Shown: piece after piece, positions 1 to 9,229 of the stretch
Numbering within the stretch: the first letter of the stretch is position 1
How the letters are laid out: every line of letters starts with the position of its first letter
DNA from: Lachnospiraceae bacterium M18-1
Lineage (GTDB): Bacteria > Bacillota > Clostridia > Lachnospirales > Lachnospiraceae
DNA: 63,093 nt
Reading direction: 5' to 3'
NCBI GenBank assembly: GCA_000403295.2
Contig: KE159610.1
Span: 857,740-920,832, forward strand
Position numbers and translations under genes: made by a program
Notes under the pieces: model-generated
The model's input: only the letters and a program-made list of their open reading frames with translations
The model's database searches: none
What the model was told of the DNA's origin: nothing

Positions 1-40
1 ATCAGTCTGTTATATCAGATTTTTAGGGATAAAAGGAAAT

Positions 41-69
41 AGCCGCCACTACTGCCAATAGTGACGGCT
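41..69 (-). terminator. Probable rho-independent terminator
   Basis: An 11-bp stem (AGCCGCCACTA / TAGTGACGGCT, one G-T pair) is followed on the minus strand by a T-rich run (TATTTCCTTTT). It would end minus-strand transcription coming from the GH43/DUF5060 genes. Nothing else is recognised at 1-200. Confidence 0.6.
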
Positions 70-201
70 GACCTTGTAAAAGGTTACTGCTAAAACTTAT
101 TCGGAGGGTAGCCGCTTCTTTGTTTTCCCTCTTTTCATATCATAACACGGTCAAAAAGCTAATTCAAGAGTCTTTGATACTTTTGAAAGCAAAAATATCC
201 G

Positions 202-483
202 TCAAATGTTGCAGATTGCATTCCCCTGGTATACAAAACTCCGCCAAATAGAAGGAATAGCAGAAAATCTTCTCATGACATAATCCAGATATACTAGTGT
301 GCTGGCCGCGCCCGTCTTCCTGGGCAGAAATCGAAGATAATAATTTCCATCTCCTCCATAAAAACCCTTTACAACCGTTTTTTCTTCCCCATGTACAAAT
401 TCAGCCTGCAGCTCTACTGCCACCTCGGACAGCACTGGCTTATGTGACCGAAATTTCATCTCATACATTTCAAACTGCTTCAT
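202..483 (-). pseudogene. Truncated DUF5060-domain glycosidase (N-terminal scrap)
   Basis: The first ~55 residues match the DUF5060 beta-sandwich found at the N-terminus of DUF4038-type glycoside hydrolases (FEMYEMKFRS..., VKGFYGGDGNYYLRFLPRKTG). The expected continuation after 'PRKTG' is replaced by unrelated residues and a stop, and no catalytic domain follows. The start has a good site (AAGGAGG) and overlaps the GH43 stop by 14 nt, so it was once the next gene of that operon. I infer truncation by a rearrangement near position 300-320. A functional product is unlikely. Confidence 0.6.
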
Positions 484-1375
484 GTTCGGCCTCCTTTATA
501 TCTGACAGCATTAACCGATCTCCTTCTAATACTAATCTCTTAAAGCACGGCCGTTCCTTTGCTCTATCATTCGGATAATGTAATACAAAGTATCTTTCTC
601 CTTCAAGACTCTGAAATACCATTCCATGCCCTCCGTTTTCCGGCCAGATTGGTGTTTCTATCTGTGTCCATGGTCCCTCCACTGTCCCATTTTCAGAAAC
701 CGCCGCGCCGACCGCATAACTTCCGTTGCTCCAGCTTGACCACGTAAGATATAGTTTCCCATTTTCCATCCGGAACACACAGGGGCCGTCCGAAAAATAG
801 ACATCCCCCTTCATGCCGAATTCTTGTTCCGCAAATGGGACAGGCTTTGACCAGGGCGCCTCCTTTGCGGAGAAAAGCACTCTTGGACAAGTCTTTGCCG
901 AAGAAAGGTCACTTTCCAGTTCTTCCAGACAGATATCTGCATTCGGAGTGTCTTCAAAGCTATGAGAGTAGATCATGTATACATGATTATTTTCAAAATA
1001 CAAAGTTGCATCAATACAAGTCCAGTTTTCCGGTGTCAGCCGGCCGCCATAAGGCACAAACCCTCCATCCGGATGATCTGACACTAACAGATAAATCCCT
1101 TTTTTCATTTTCGGCCCGCCAAATGTAGTCAGCAGATAGAATCGTCCGTTATAGTAATAGCATTCCGGAGCCCAGAAGCTTTCTGTAGCGAAAAAGTCAA
1201 CCGGACGCCGAAAAATTTCCATCGGCCCGTCCCAGTGTTCCATATCAGAACTTTTATAGCAGTCAAAACCTTCCGCGTTTCCCCAGCAAGTATTGCTGCG
1301 GGTTCCATATAAATAGTAACTGCCGTCATTTACAAGAACATATGGATCTCTGATATTTATTTCGTTCGTATACAT
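470..1375 (-). CDS. Glycoside hydrolase family 43 protein
   Basis: A 301-residue single-domain five-bladed beta-propeller glycosidase of the GH43 type, a family of arabinofuranosidases, xylosidases and related enzymes on plant polysaccharides. Seen in the sequence: the N-terminal IRDPYV motif with the probable general base Asp10, WTCIDATLY near residue 120 (the pKa-modulating Asp region), and a DGPCVF segment near residue 196, where many GH43 members carry the acid Glu or a DGP variant. No signal peptide is visible, so it is probably cytosolic and acts on imported oligosaccharides. It lies downstream of a GPH symporter scrap and upstream of a truncated DUF5060 gene. Substrate cannot be read from the sequence. 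Confidence 0.85.
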   Translation of the reverse strand: MYTNEINIRDPYVLVNDGSYYLYGTRSNTCWGNAEGFDCYKSSDMEHWDGPMEIFRRPVDFFATESFWAPECYYYNGRFYLLTTFGGPKMKKGIYLLVSDHPDGGFVPYGGRLTPENWTCIDATLYFENNHVYMIYSHSFEDTPNADICLEELESDLSSAKTCPRVLFSAKEAPWSKPVPFAEQEFGMKGDVYFSDGPCVFRMENGKLYLTWSSWSNGSYAVGAAVSENGTVEGPWTQIETPIWPENGGHGMVFQSLEGERYFVLHYPNDRAKERPCFKRLVLEGDRLMLSDIKEAEHEAV

Positions 1376-1378
1376 TTA

Positions 1379-1549
1379 TTATCCTCTTCCTTCTATCTTT
1401 TCATTTCCAGCCTGCTTTCTGCGCGCCAACTCTGCCAGGACCTCCGGTTCCTCTTCATCATACTGATATACCATTTTAAATCCAATCATAAGAATAATGA
1501 GGATTGCCGCAGGAGCCCATGCAAACAGGTACTTCTGTAATTCTTCCAT
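1379..1549 (-). pseudogene. C-terminal remnant of a GPH-type sugar:cation symporter
   Basis: A 56-residue reading frame: one hydrophobic helix (YLFAWAPAAILIILMIGF) then a charged tail (YDEEEPEVLAELARRK). That matches the last transmembrane segment and tail of glycoside-pentoside-hexuronide (MelB-like) symporters. I chose the start at MEELQ because AAGGAGAAAAAT lies directly upstream. With one helix it cannot transport by itself. It ends 3 nt before GH43, the usual transporter-then-hydrolase order. It could also be read as a small membrane protein. Another GPH scrap lies at 22472-22744. Confidence 0.45.
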
Positions 1550-1778
1550 ATTTTTCTCCTTTTCCTTTTGATTATCAATTCTTTTCATAAAGCTATCTTG
1601 ATTTTCACCTGTCTGTATCCCCCCCTGTTTTCATCTTCTATTTTATTTGATGTAACAATAGTACCATAAAACGTCATTATATTCCTGACATATATTTAAA
1701 ATAAAATGACATCTGATAAAGAACATGATACACTTAAACTAAAGTTGAAAATAGGTTTTCTGACAAGGAAGGAATACT

Positions 1779-2873
1779 ATGGAAAAAGAGCATATTGAAA
1801 TACTATCCTCGCTGACAGAGTTAAATGATGCCGAAAAATTTTTATTAAATTTTCTGAAAAGCTATCCTGAATATCGTCTAAGAGTTATCGGCTCGTCTGA
1901 TAAAGACGAGACTGCTTATGAACATCTTTTAAATCTGATGAGTAAGATGTGGAAACAGTATTTTCCAAAAGTCCCCTTTTTCCTTGAAGGAACCTCTTAC
2001 TATTTGAACGAGGATTTTTTTATCCCGCAAGAACAAAATGTTGCAATCCGACAAAACCTCCGCTATATGCCGTTCATTCTCCATTCCCACCAGTTCATAG
2101 AATTGAATTATGTACTGGCAGGCAGTGGGAGTTCCATGATTACCAAGGATGAAAGATTGCCTTTGCAGGACGGTGATATCATTCTTTGTCCTCCGGGGTT
2201 TGTCCATTGCTTTGATTCGCAAAATGCTCAAAGCGTCATCATTGATTTTTTTATACGTATAACAACATTTGATACTGCTTTCTTCCAGCTTTTAAATAAT
2301 AATAATTATCTTTCAGCTATTTTTTCAAATGCCCTCTACAATTTTGGGGAAGGATGTATCATATGGCATTGCATGGGAGATACCAAACTGAAAGACATCG
2401 TAATATCAGCATTTACAGAATGGAAAGTTCAAAAGAAATATAGCGGAAAAATGCTTGAAATACTGATGATGCAGTTTTTTCTCATCCTAATGCGCCACCA
2501 TGAGCAGGAGGCTGTCTTTTCTGTACCCATCATCAATAGCACAGACAGACTTTTTCAGGCATTGCTGAATTACATGCATGTACATTGCCAGACTATAACG
2601 CTCTCTCGCCTGGCCTCCCAGTATAATTATAGTGAACGGCAGATTATCCGCTTACTGAAAAAACATTCCGGGAAAGGATTTTCCGAACTTTTGCTGGATA
2701 TCCGCATGAATCGCGCTATCCAATTACTAAAGAACCCTTCCATCCCGATATCCCAGGTTGCTTTTCATGTTGGGTATTCCAATACAAATTACTTTCTTAA
2801 ATTGTTCAAAAAAACATTTACCTTTACTCCTGAGGATTTTCGCAGACGCCTGCAAAGAGATGAAACGGAATAA
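1779..2873 (+). CDS. AraC-family transcriptional regulator with cupin sensor domain
   Basis: 364 residues. A helical N-terminal part is followed by an AraC-type cupin (about 100-180; HSHQFIELNYVLAGSG, then DGDIILCPPGFVHCF), which in this family binds the sugar inducer. The C-terminus (about 265-360) holds the two helix-turn-helix motifs, with the hallmark HVGYSNTNYFLKLFKK...TPEDFRR. Start: AAGGAAGG 6 nt before ATG. It is divergent from the GH43 genes with a ~230-nt shared intergenic region, so it probably controls them. A terminator follows its stop. Confidence 0.9.
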   Translation: MEKEHIEILSSLTELNDAEKFLLNFLKSYPEYRLRVIGSSDKDETAYEHLLNLMSKMWKQYFPKVPFFLEGTSYYLNEDFFIPQEQNVAIRQNLRYMPFILHSHQFIELNYVLAGSGSSMITKDERLPLQDGDIILCPPGFVHCFDSQNAQSVIIDFFIRITTFDTAFFQLLNNNNYLSAIFSNALYNFGEGCIIWHCMGDTKLKDIVISAFTEWKVQKKYSGKMLEILMMQFFLILMRHHEQEAVFSVPIINSTDRLFQALLNYMHVHCQTITLSRLASQYNYSERQIIRLLKKHSGKGFSELLLDIRMNRAIQLLKNPSIPISQVAFHVGYSNTNYFLKLFKKTFTFTPEDFRRRLQRDETE

Positions 2874-2921
2874 AAACCATAAAACTGACCCCGTCTTTAA
2901 CACTTACAAAAAAGCAAAATA

Positions 2922-2958
2922 GCGCAATCCCTTGAGTTTACAAGGGTTGCGCCCCTTT
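2922..2958 (+). terminator. Rho-independent terminator after the AraC gene
   Basis: A strong inverted repeat (GCGCAATCCCTTG / CAAGGGTTGCGC, 6-nt loop) followed by CCCTTTTGG. It sits 50 nt after the AraC stop, and between it and the transposase remnant on the other strand. Confidence 0.6.
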
Positions 2959-2966
2959 TGGTTAGT

Positions 2967-3326
2967 TTATAAATGTTGTATGGAACAGTTACTTCGAAAT
3001 TTTTTTATCTTTTTATTCAAATCCTTTGGCTGGTAGTATTTTTTGTCCAGTCCCAGATCAAAAACCGCATTTAAGGCTGTACAGACTTTTGCATTTTCAT
3101 AAGTGGACATATAGCACATATCCTCCATGTTTGTGACCTCCATATTATTTAATGTTCCGATGATGTTTTCAATTGTAAAGCGCGTACCATATCGGTTCAG
3201 TTTTGCTTCCAGAATCCGGCAGACAGCTTTGCTGGCTGTTTTTGCGCATGTAAGCGAAATGACTGTGAATCGTAACAAAAGATGGATTGACAACCCCTCC
3301 CAAAACCTATATACTATACACAACAA
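2967..3326 (-). pseudogene. C-terminal remnant of an IS4/IS1634-type transposase
   Basis: The last ~85 residues (ILEAKL...FTIENIIGTLNNMEV...NAVFDLGLDKKYYQPKDLNKKIKKF) match the conserved C-terminal tail of clostridial IS4-superfamily transposases. The DDE catalytic region is absent, and the reading frame starts within non-homologous sequence. It is not a copy of the intact transposase at 32240-33706, whose C-terminus differs. It is a leftover of an old insertion, and none of its ends can be identified. Confidence 0.6.
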
Positions 3327-3552
3327 AGGGAGTAGCTTGCACAGGTCATCCTGTGTTTACTTAGCCGTCAGTACGATTTTCGAATCCGGCTCTGTGATGA
3401 AATAGCGAGACTTTGCTGTTGTATATATCGCGGCATTGTCTCGCTTCTTTTACGCTATGCCGGAAAAACACTGCAGGTATACAAAGGAAGAAAGAGCGCT
3501 CCCGCGAATCCGAACGCACAGGGCTTCCGGGAGGCAGATGGAGGGAACGAAG

Positions 3553-5175
3553 ATGACTTTTGGAGAGTTGATCATGTTTACAGTCAGGCTGCTTGCAGGG
3601 ACAGGCGTATTTTTGGTCGGAGTACACCTTCTCACCGCCAATATCGAGCAGCTTGCCACAGGAAAAATCAAGGACCTGTTCGAAAAAACAGCGGACAGGC
3701 GGCTGGTCAATGTAGGAATCGGCGCCGCCACCACCGCCCTGATCCAGAGCTCCGGCGTGACCACCGTGCTCATCGTGGGCTTTGTCAACGTAGGGATCAT
3801 GAACCTGCACCAGGCCGCAGCCATGATCATGGGGGCCAATATCGGAACCACCATCACCGCGCAGATTGCCGCGCTGAGCGCATTTCCGGTGACGACCTAC
3901 ATACAAATCTTTGTATTCATCGGCATGATGATGAGCATGGCCTGCAAAAGCGACAACCTGCAGAAGACCGGATTCATTTTATCCGGCCTGGGCCTCATTT
4001 TCATCGGCCTGTCCCTGATGTCGGACGCCATGAAGTACAACCGGGACGCCATACAGCATATGTTTGAGGTGGTCACGAACCCGTTCCTGTTATTCGGGAT
4101 CGGCATTTTTCTCACGGCCCTGGTTCAGTCCAGCTCCGCGACGACCTCAGTGATCATTGCCATGTCGGTGGCCGGGCTGACCATCGGCACAGGCGGCAAT
4201 GAGGTTCTCTTCATCATCCTGGGTACGAACATCGGCTCCTGCGTGACCGCGCTGATGTCCTCCTTCACATCCGGCGCCAATGCGAAGCGGGCGGGGCTGA
4301 TCCACCTGATGTTCAATACCTTCGGTTCGGTCCTCTTTTTCATCCTGCTGATGTGCTGGCCGGATTTTATGAATGACACCTTCCGTACATGGTTCGGATC
4401 AGCGGCGACAGAAATCGCCATGTTCCACACCTTTTTCAACCTAACCTGCACCATCTTGTTTCTGCCGTTCTGCAATATATTTGTGAAAATATCGGAGCTT
4501 TTGATTCCGGAAAAGAAGGCGGAAACCGCAGTGACCTACCTGGACGAGAGGATGCTGTCCTCCGCTTCCATCGCCATTTCCCAGTTGGAAAAGGAAATGA
4601 TCCTTTTATCCGACACTGCCATGGAGGCATTCCGGACGGCGTACCGCTCCTTTTACAAGAAGGATAAAAGCCTGATCGAACCAAGCCAGGATTTGATTAA
4701 CCAGGCAGGCGGCATTTACCATACCATCGTCAACTACCTGATCCGGCTGTCCGCCCAGAGCAAGCTGTCCGATGAGGAAAATATCTCCACGCTCCACAAC
4801 AACGTGGGAGATGTTATGAGGATCGCCGAGATCGCGGATAATTTTACCAAGTATACGCAGAGATCTATCCGGCATGACCTTCATTTTTCCGACAGTGTCA
4901 AGGCGGAGATTGACGTCATGGTACAGCGGCTGGAAGAAATGTATGCGCTGACCAAACGGCTGATCCTGGAAAAGGATGAAGGGCTGCTTACCCAGATCGA
5001 CCAGGCGGAGCAGGATATTGATGCCTTCCGCAAAAAGCTTTTGAACCGGCACATGGAACGGCTGCATTCCGGCGAATGCAAACCGGAATGCAGCAGCGTC
5101 TATATCAACCTGGTGTCCAATCTGGAACGGTTAGGCGACCATCTGACCTATATCGCGCATACGATAGAAGGATGA
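3553..5175 (+). CDS. Na/Pi cotransporter family protein with PhoU-like C-terminus
   Basis: 540 residues from the ATG at 3553, chosen for the GGAGG 10 nt upstream; the longer frame to 3436 lacks a site. The first ~310 residues hold the duplicated Na/Pi cotransporter II (SLC34/NptA-like) repeats with the QSS signatures (ALIQSSGVTTV and ALVQSSSATTS) and about eight membrane helices. Residues ~350-530 are a soluble PhoU-like helical domain. It should import phosphate with sodium, or export it as proposed for YjbB relatives, at the cytoplasmic membrane. It faces the FtsX permease convergently. Confidence 0.9.
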   Translation: MTFGELIMFTVRLLAGTGVFLVGVHLLTANIEQLATGKIKDLFEKTADRRLVNVGIGAATTALIQSSGVTTVLIVGFVNVGIMNLHQAAAMIMGANIGTTITAQIAALSAFPVTTYIQIFVFIGMMMSMACKSDNLQKTGFILSGLGLIFIGLSLMSDAMKYNRDAIQHMFEVVTNPFLLFGIGIFLTALVQSSSATTSVIIAMSVAGLTIGTGGNEVLFIILGTNIGSCVTALMSSFTSGANAKRAGLIHLMFNTFGSVLFFILLMCWPDFMNDTFRTWFGSAATEIAMFHTFFNLTCTILFLPFCNIFVKISELLIPEKKAETAVTYLDERMLSSASIAISQLEKEMILLSDTAMEAFRTAYRSFYKKDKSLIEPSQDLINQAGGIYHTIVNYLIRLSAQSKLSDEENISTLHNNVGDVMRIAEIADNFTKYTQRSIRHDLHFSDSVKAEIDVMVQRLEEMYALTKRLILEKDEGLLTQIDQAEQDIDAFRKKLLNRHMERLHSGECKPECSSVYINLVSNLERLGDHLTYIAHTIEG

Positions 5176-5200
5176 CTGCATCCTCATAACCTCCCGGTAC

Positions 5201-5225
5201 GGCGCTGCCATCCATCGGCAGCGCC
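5201..5225. terminator. Hairpin between convergent genes
   Basis: A perfect 9-bp GC-rich stem (GGCGCTGCC / GGCAGCGCC, 7-nt loop) in the 61-nt gap between the convergent cotransporter and permease genes. Neither side has a clear T-run, so it may be a weak bidirectional terminator. Confidence 0.45.
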
Positions 5226-5236
5226 GCCGCACTTCC

Positions 5237-7951
5237 TCATTCTTCCGCTGTCCTGGCGGTCAGGCTTCTTTTTTCCATCCGTCCGTACATGAACAGGGGG
5301 ACGCAGATACAGACAACGAAAAGCGCTGCAAGAATGCATCCGGTTTCCATTCCCGGATAGAGAAACTTAAAATACGCGATCCGGTTTTCCATATATAACC
5401 GGATCGTCTGCAGGAGCCCGCTTCCCACAGTCAGCACCAGCCCTCCGACGATCATGCAGTAAATGCCTCCCTCCAAAGCAAGCATCCACCTGACCTGCTT
5501 CCCGGTCATACCCACGCATTCCATCACCGCCAGCTCTCTCTGCCTGGAAAGAATGCCGGTTGCGATCACATTCAGGTAATTGAGAACCCCCATCAGGATC
5601 AATACCAGGCTCAGCGCTCCAAGAATGATGCGGTTCGTCCGGATATACCCCTGCGCGCTCGCCAGAGTATCCGATTTACAATTCACTGCAAGCCCCAGGT
5701 TCGCATCCCTGCGGTTTTCGTCCTGCTGGATTTTCCAGACCGCTGCCTTGGCTGCCGGTTCCAGCTCCGGTTCCACATTCAGATCCATGACGAAACATTT
5801 TTCTTTTGTCCCCAGCTTTGCAAATCCCTGTTCACTGACAAGAAAGTACTTGATCCCCGGGCCGAACCATGTCCTTCTTAGTTTTGGAAATCCTTTCGCC
5901 TGGGTGTCCAGATAACCGGCCAGCTCCAGCTCTGCCATACGGCAGTTTTCCTCCCGCCAGCTCTCATACTCCGGTTCCGTCATCCGTTCCCAGGAAGCCG
6001 TCCTTTCTTCTTTGGAAGGAAGCTGCCAGAATGTGACCGGAAGTCCCGTCGTCTCTTCTGCTTCTTCACTCAAAATCTGTGATAATTCATGATGATGGAG
6101 CAGGACGGCTCCCCTTCCATCCCGCAGGCTGTCTATATCGACAGAAAGCCGGTTTTTGTCCGCATATTCTTCCAGTTTCCCGATGTATTCCTCGTCCACG
6201 ATCTGGACGGTGGCAATCCCCCAGGAAGCCGGCAGTCCCCGCCCTTCTTCCCGAGTCTCGGCCTCCTCCGCTTCTTCCGGGCTCTTAAGCGTCTCCATCA
6301 AAGGCGCAAGGGCCTCTGCCCGGAGGTCCATATACAGATAGGCGCCTCTCACCACCACCGCCTGTTCCTTTTCTATCCCCTGAATCGAAAGCAGCTTCTT
6401 CTCTGCCTCCTCTGTGATCGGAGAAAAATCGTCATTTTCATTAACTTGCACCGTGTTTCCTTCCGAATCCTGCTCGGAAGTATACACGATGCCCCCGATA
6501 ATAGAAAAATCCGGGTCTTTTTCAATGGAATGTGTGTCATCTATCCCGGTCGTCAGGACCACCGCCCCCAGAGCCGTGACAACGCCCAGGAACAGGGACG
6601 CGATCGTCAGGACACATCGTTTTTTATATCGGATCAGATTCTGCCATGCCATATAGAGAACCGGATTTTGCCGTGCAAAGCGTGTATGCTTCCGGATACC
6701 GCCGCGCTTTTTTCCCGTATTTTTCTCCAAAACGCCCCTGTAATGCAGCGCGTCCAGCGGTGTCAGACTTGCCGCCTGGTAAATCGTACAGGCGGCCGCT
6801 CCGAATACGACGATGGCTGTAAAGCCCGCGGACGCTATAAGCAGCTCCGGACGGAATACCATAAGATCCGCGGATTTTCCGAAATTGTAGAGGTAGAGGT
6901 TTCCCAGAACCCAGGGAACCAAAAACAGGATCACGACGGCTGCTCCCGCAGCTCCCAGTACGGTTCCCTGGCATATCGTAAACACAGTCTGTCTCAGATA
7001 GATTTGGCGGATCTGTCTCTGCGTCGTCCCCAGGATATCCAGAAGTCCGATCTGGCGGATCTCCTTCTGCATAGAAATGCCGAATATATTGTAGATCAGG
7101 AAGAATACACCCACCAGGACGAGAACCGCGCAGAAAACCGCCATCCCGTATCCCCCTAAAAACCCATTTACCACAATATAGCCGTACCGGTTCCCGCCGA
7201 GGAAACGCTGTGTCCGGTCCCTGACCTGGATATCCTCATACAGACGGTCTTCGACGCTGTATCCGTCGATGGTACTTTTCTGGCAGATCAGCAGCAGGTC
7301 CGGCTCCTCCAGGCTCATCCCCCACTTCTGCACCTGCGCTTCACTGGTATAGCCCGCGGGCAGAGAAATTCCCGGGTCCTCATATTCCCGGAACCAGCCG
7401 CACAGTGTAAAATCTATTTCCTCCCTCTGCCCTGTGGCAAGCACTGCGGATAATTTCAGCGTCATCCCCTCTTTGGGTTCTGAGATATGGAGCGCTTCCA
7501 GTGCCCGGACGGAAAGCATCAGCTCCCCCTCCTTCTGGGGATAGTTTCCATGGATATGGGTATAGGCTGGCGTCTGCATCTTCTCCCAGGCTACCGAATC
7601 CACTACTTCCAAACCGGAGATCCCCTCTTTTCCGCTGTAGAGCAGACCGGCCTCCACCTTTCTGCCTACGCAGTCCACATAATCCAATTCCTGAATTGCA
7701 TGGTACTGTTCCATCGTGCCCCGCTCCAGGGAAGACGCTGCCACGGTTCCATTTCCTCTGGCCGCCTGCAGATAATCCGCTTCCATTTTCCCGTAAGCAA
7801 TACTGAATACCGTACACAATACAATGATACCAAGTGCGGAGGCTCCTGCCAGAAGCCGGTTTCTTCCTTTGCCAAACCGCCGGCATGCCTTTGCCAGAAG
7901 CCTGACTGCATCCTGATTGTTGTTGGGAGTGTTTCTTCCGAAAATCCGCAT
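5237..7951 (-). CDS. FtsX-like ABC transporter permease
   Basis: 904 residues with the layout of long-loop FtsX/MacB permeases of Gram-positive bacteria: a first helix near residues 35-55, a large extracellular domain, three helices near 275-400, a helix near 450-470, a second large extracellular domain, and three C-terminal helices (about 780-890). Such proteins pair with an MJ-type ATPase and act in antimicrobial-peptide export or sensing, or envelope stress. Its start lies 1 nt after the stop of an ATPase remnant (GGAAGGGAGGG site), so the two formed one operon. With its own ATPase destroyed, it may be orphaned unless another ATPase serves it. Confidence 0.85.
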   Translation of the reverse strand: MRIFGRNTPNNNQDAVRLLAKACRRFGKGRNRLLAGASALGIIVLCTVFSIAYGKMEADYLQAARGNGTVAASSLERGTMEQYHAIQELDYVDCVGRKVEAGLLYSGKEGISGLEVVDSVAWEKMQTPAYTHIHGNYPQKEGELMLSVRALEALHISEPKEGMTLKLSAVLATGQREEIDFTLCGWFREYEDPGISLPAGYTSEAQVQKWGMSLEEPDLLLICQKSTIDGYSVEDRLYEDIQVRDRTQRFLGGNRYGYIVVNGFLGGYGMAVFCAVLVLVGVFFLIYNIFGISMQKEIRQIGLLDILGTTQRQIRQIYLRQTVFTICQGTVLGAAGAAVVILFLVPWVLGNLYLYNFGKSADLMVFRPELLIASAGFTAIVVFGAAACTIYQAASLTPLDALHYRGVLEKNTGKKRGGIRKHTRFARQNPVLYMAWQNLIRYKKRCVLTIASLFLGVVTALGAVVLTTGIDDTHSIEKDPDFSIIGGIVYTSEQDSEGNTVQVNENDDFSPITEEAEKKLLSIQGIEKEQAVVVRGAYLYMDLRAEALAPLMETLKSPEEAEEAETREEGRGLPASWGIATVQIVDEEYIGKLEEYADKNRLSVDIDSLRDGRGAVLLHHHELSQILSEEAEETTGLPVTFWQLPSKEERTASWERMTEPEYESWREENCRMAELELAGYLDTQAKGFPKLRRTWFGPGIKYFLVSEQGFAKLGTKEKCFVMDLNVEPELEPAAKAAVWKIQQDENRRDANLGLAVNCKSDTLASAQGYIRTNRIILGALSLVLILMGVLNYLNVIATGILSRQRELAVMECVGMTGKQVRWMLALEGGIYCMIVGGLVLTVGSGLLQTIRLYMENRIAYFKFLYPGMETGCILAALFVVCICVPLFMYGRMEKRSLTARTAEE

Positions 7952-7952
7952 C

Positions 7953-8252
7953 TCAATCCCTCCCTTCCGGTCTGTCAGGAGAGATTGTCCCGCCGATATC
8001 TCTGGCGTCAGTTGTCACGGCATCCCTTGCACCGGCCCTTCCGGCCAGATGAGTTCCGGCATATGTCCCGCCGTGCCGCATAGCGATCTTCCCGTCCTCT
8101 ATGGGCAGTATCCGGTCCGCCATCTGGGCCACTTCCTCATCGTGGGTCACCAGGATGACCGTCTGATGAAAATGCACCGCACAGGTTTTCAGAAGCCCTG
8201 CCACCTCCATGCTGGCCCGGGAATCCAGGTTTCCGGTGGGCTCATCCGTAAT
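7953..8252 (-). pseudogene. ABC transporter ATPase, truncated to its C-terminal part
   Basis: Only the end of an ABC ATPase remains: Walker B/D-loop (ITDEPTGNLDS), the H-switch (VILVTHDEEVAQMADRIL) and the tail. The Walker A P-loop, Q-loop and LSGGQ signature are missing, so it cannot hydrolyse ATP. Homology stops abruptly at about 8252. The frame continues to 8306 with unrelated residues (MCIPLKPVFSRHKGDG). The break marks the likely left edge of the recombinase-bearing element. It was the partner of the adjacent FtsX permease. Confidence 0.8.
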
Positions 8253-8392
8253 CTGTACCCCATCCCCTTTATGCCTTGAAAATACAGGCTTTAACGGTAT
8301 GCACATTTGTGTAATGTGTCACTTTTCCCAAAAGTCCCTAAAACTACCTAAAAAGCGGACACTCCCCTTCCCGGCAGTTCCCGCTTTCAACT

Positions 8393-8437
8393 CTTTATCT
8401 TCTACTAAACCACAGGCGTGCCACCGCATACCTCTTG
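8393..8437 (+). repeat. 45-bp direct repeat, copy 1 (with internal palindrome)
   Basis: Matches 9158-9202 at 39 of 45 positions (shared core AAACCACAGGC or AGAACCACAGGC, and CCTCTTG). It contains an imperfect inverted repeat AGGCGTGC/GCATACCT. Together with copy 2 it brackets the unknown gene 8456-9088. It could be a recombinase binding site or a terminator-like hairpin. Confidence 0.7.
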
Positions 8438-8455
8438 ATTCATGATTTCCTCTGT

Positions 8456-9088
8456 TCAGCGGCAATCCTCGTTCCGCTGTATTTTTCTTTTCGTCTGTCC
8501 GGGGCTGTTCTTTTTCTTCTGCCTTTCCCATTTTTTTATGGACAGCATCTCAGATATTTCATCTATATTTTCCCTTTCCTTTTTCCAGATCCGCACTTCT
8601 TCAAACAGCGAATAGATCATCCTCCGCATCCTTTGAAATGCTTTCTGCTCCGGTACCCCGACCGTAAGGTACACTGCCTCCGTTTTCTCAGCACCCCCGT
8701 CACAGCTGTAAAATTCGATACATTCACCCCAAATCTTGTATGCTCCCGTTTCTACAGTTTCCTGCCTTCCATCAACAAGAATCCGATAATTGGTAAGATC
8801 AAGGATTTCGTAATGTGCTTGCAAATCCTGCCAGGGAACATCCTCATACTCCAGACAGCGATCCAGATATTGTTCCGGTGTAAAATACAGCTGGATGGAA
8901 TGCGGAGGAGTGATCTCCTCATTTAAAGATGTGAGTCTTTCTAATACGATTCCCATTTGAAATCCCGCCGGAGGTTTTAGATCGATCACTGCATATTTTT
9001 TCTTTTGCTTTTCATCTGCTTCAAAAAATGCCGTATCCGCCATCAAAATATGTCCGGGACATTTTGCCTTATACTGTTCCTCTAGCAT
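8456..9088 (-). CDS. Hypothetical protein, cargo of the recombinase element
   Basis: 210 residues from the ATG at 9088, chosen for AAGGAGGAAATAAACATT just upstream. I do not recognise a family. It is acidic in the first two thirds (aromatic-rich, e.g. YEDVPWQDLQAHYEILD, GECIEFYSCDGG), with no signal peptide or membrane segment, then a lysine/arginine-rich tail (KKWERQKKKNSPGQTKRK). It may be a soluble protein with a nucleic-acid-binding tail. It follows the DUF6262 gene on the same strand and lies between two 45-bp repeats, so it is probably passenger DNA of the element. Its role is unknown. Confidence 0.6.
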   Translation of the reverse strand: MLEEQYKAKCPGHILMADTAFFEADEKQKKKYAVIDLKPPAGFQMGIVLERLTSLNEEITPPHSIQLYFTPEQYLDRCLEYEDVPWQDLQAHYEILDLTNYRILVDGRQETVETGAYKIWGECIEFYSCDGGAEKTEAVYLTVGVPEQKAFQRMRRMIYSLFEEVRIWKKERENIDEISEMLSIKKWERQKKKNSPGQTKRKIQRNEDCR

Positions 9089-9157
9089 AATGTTTATTTC
9101 CTCCTTCATTCCAGCATGTTATGTTTCAGCGACTTTCCACACAGCACCCGTCTGGTA

Positions 9158-9202
9158 CTTTATCTTCAACAGAACCACAGGCATGCCACTGCATGCCTCT
9201 TG
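9158..9202 (+). repeat. 45-bp direct repeat, copy 2 (perfect palindrome inside)
   Basis: Partner of 8393-8437. This copy has a perfect 8-bp inverted repeat AGGCATGC-CACT-GCATGCCT (9179-9198). It sits between the DUF6262 stop and the unknown cargo gene. Confidence 0.7.
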
Positions 9203-9229
9203 GTTTCCATATTATTTTCTATGTTTATT

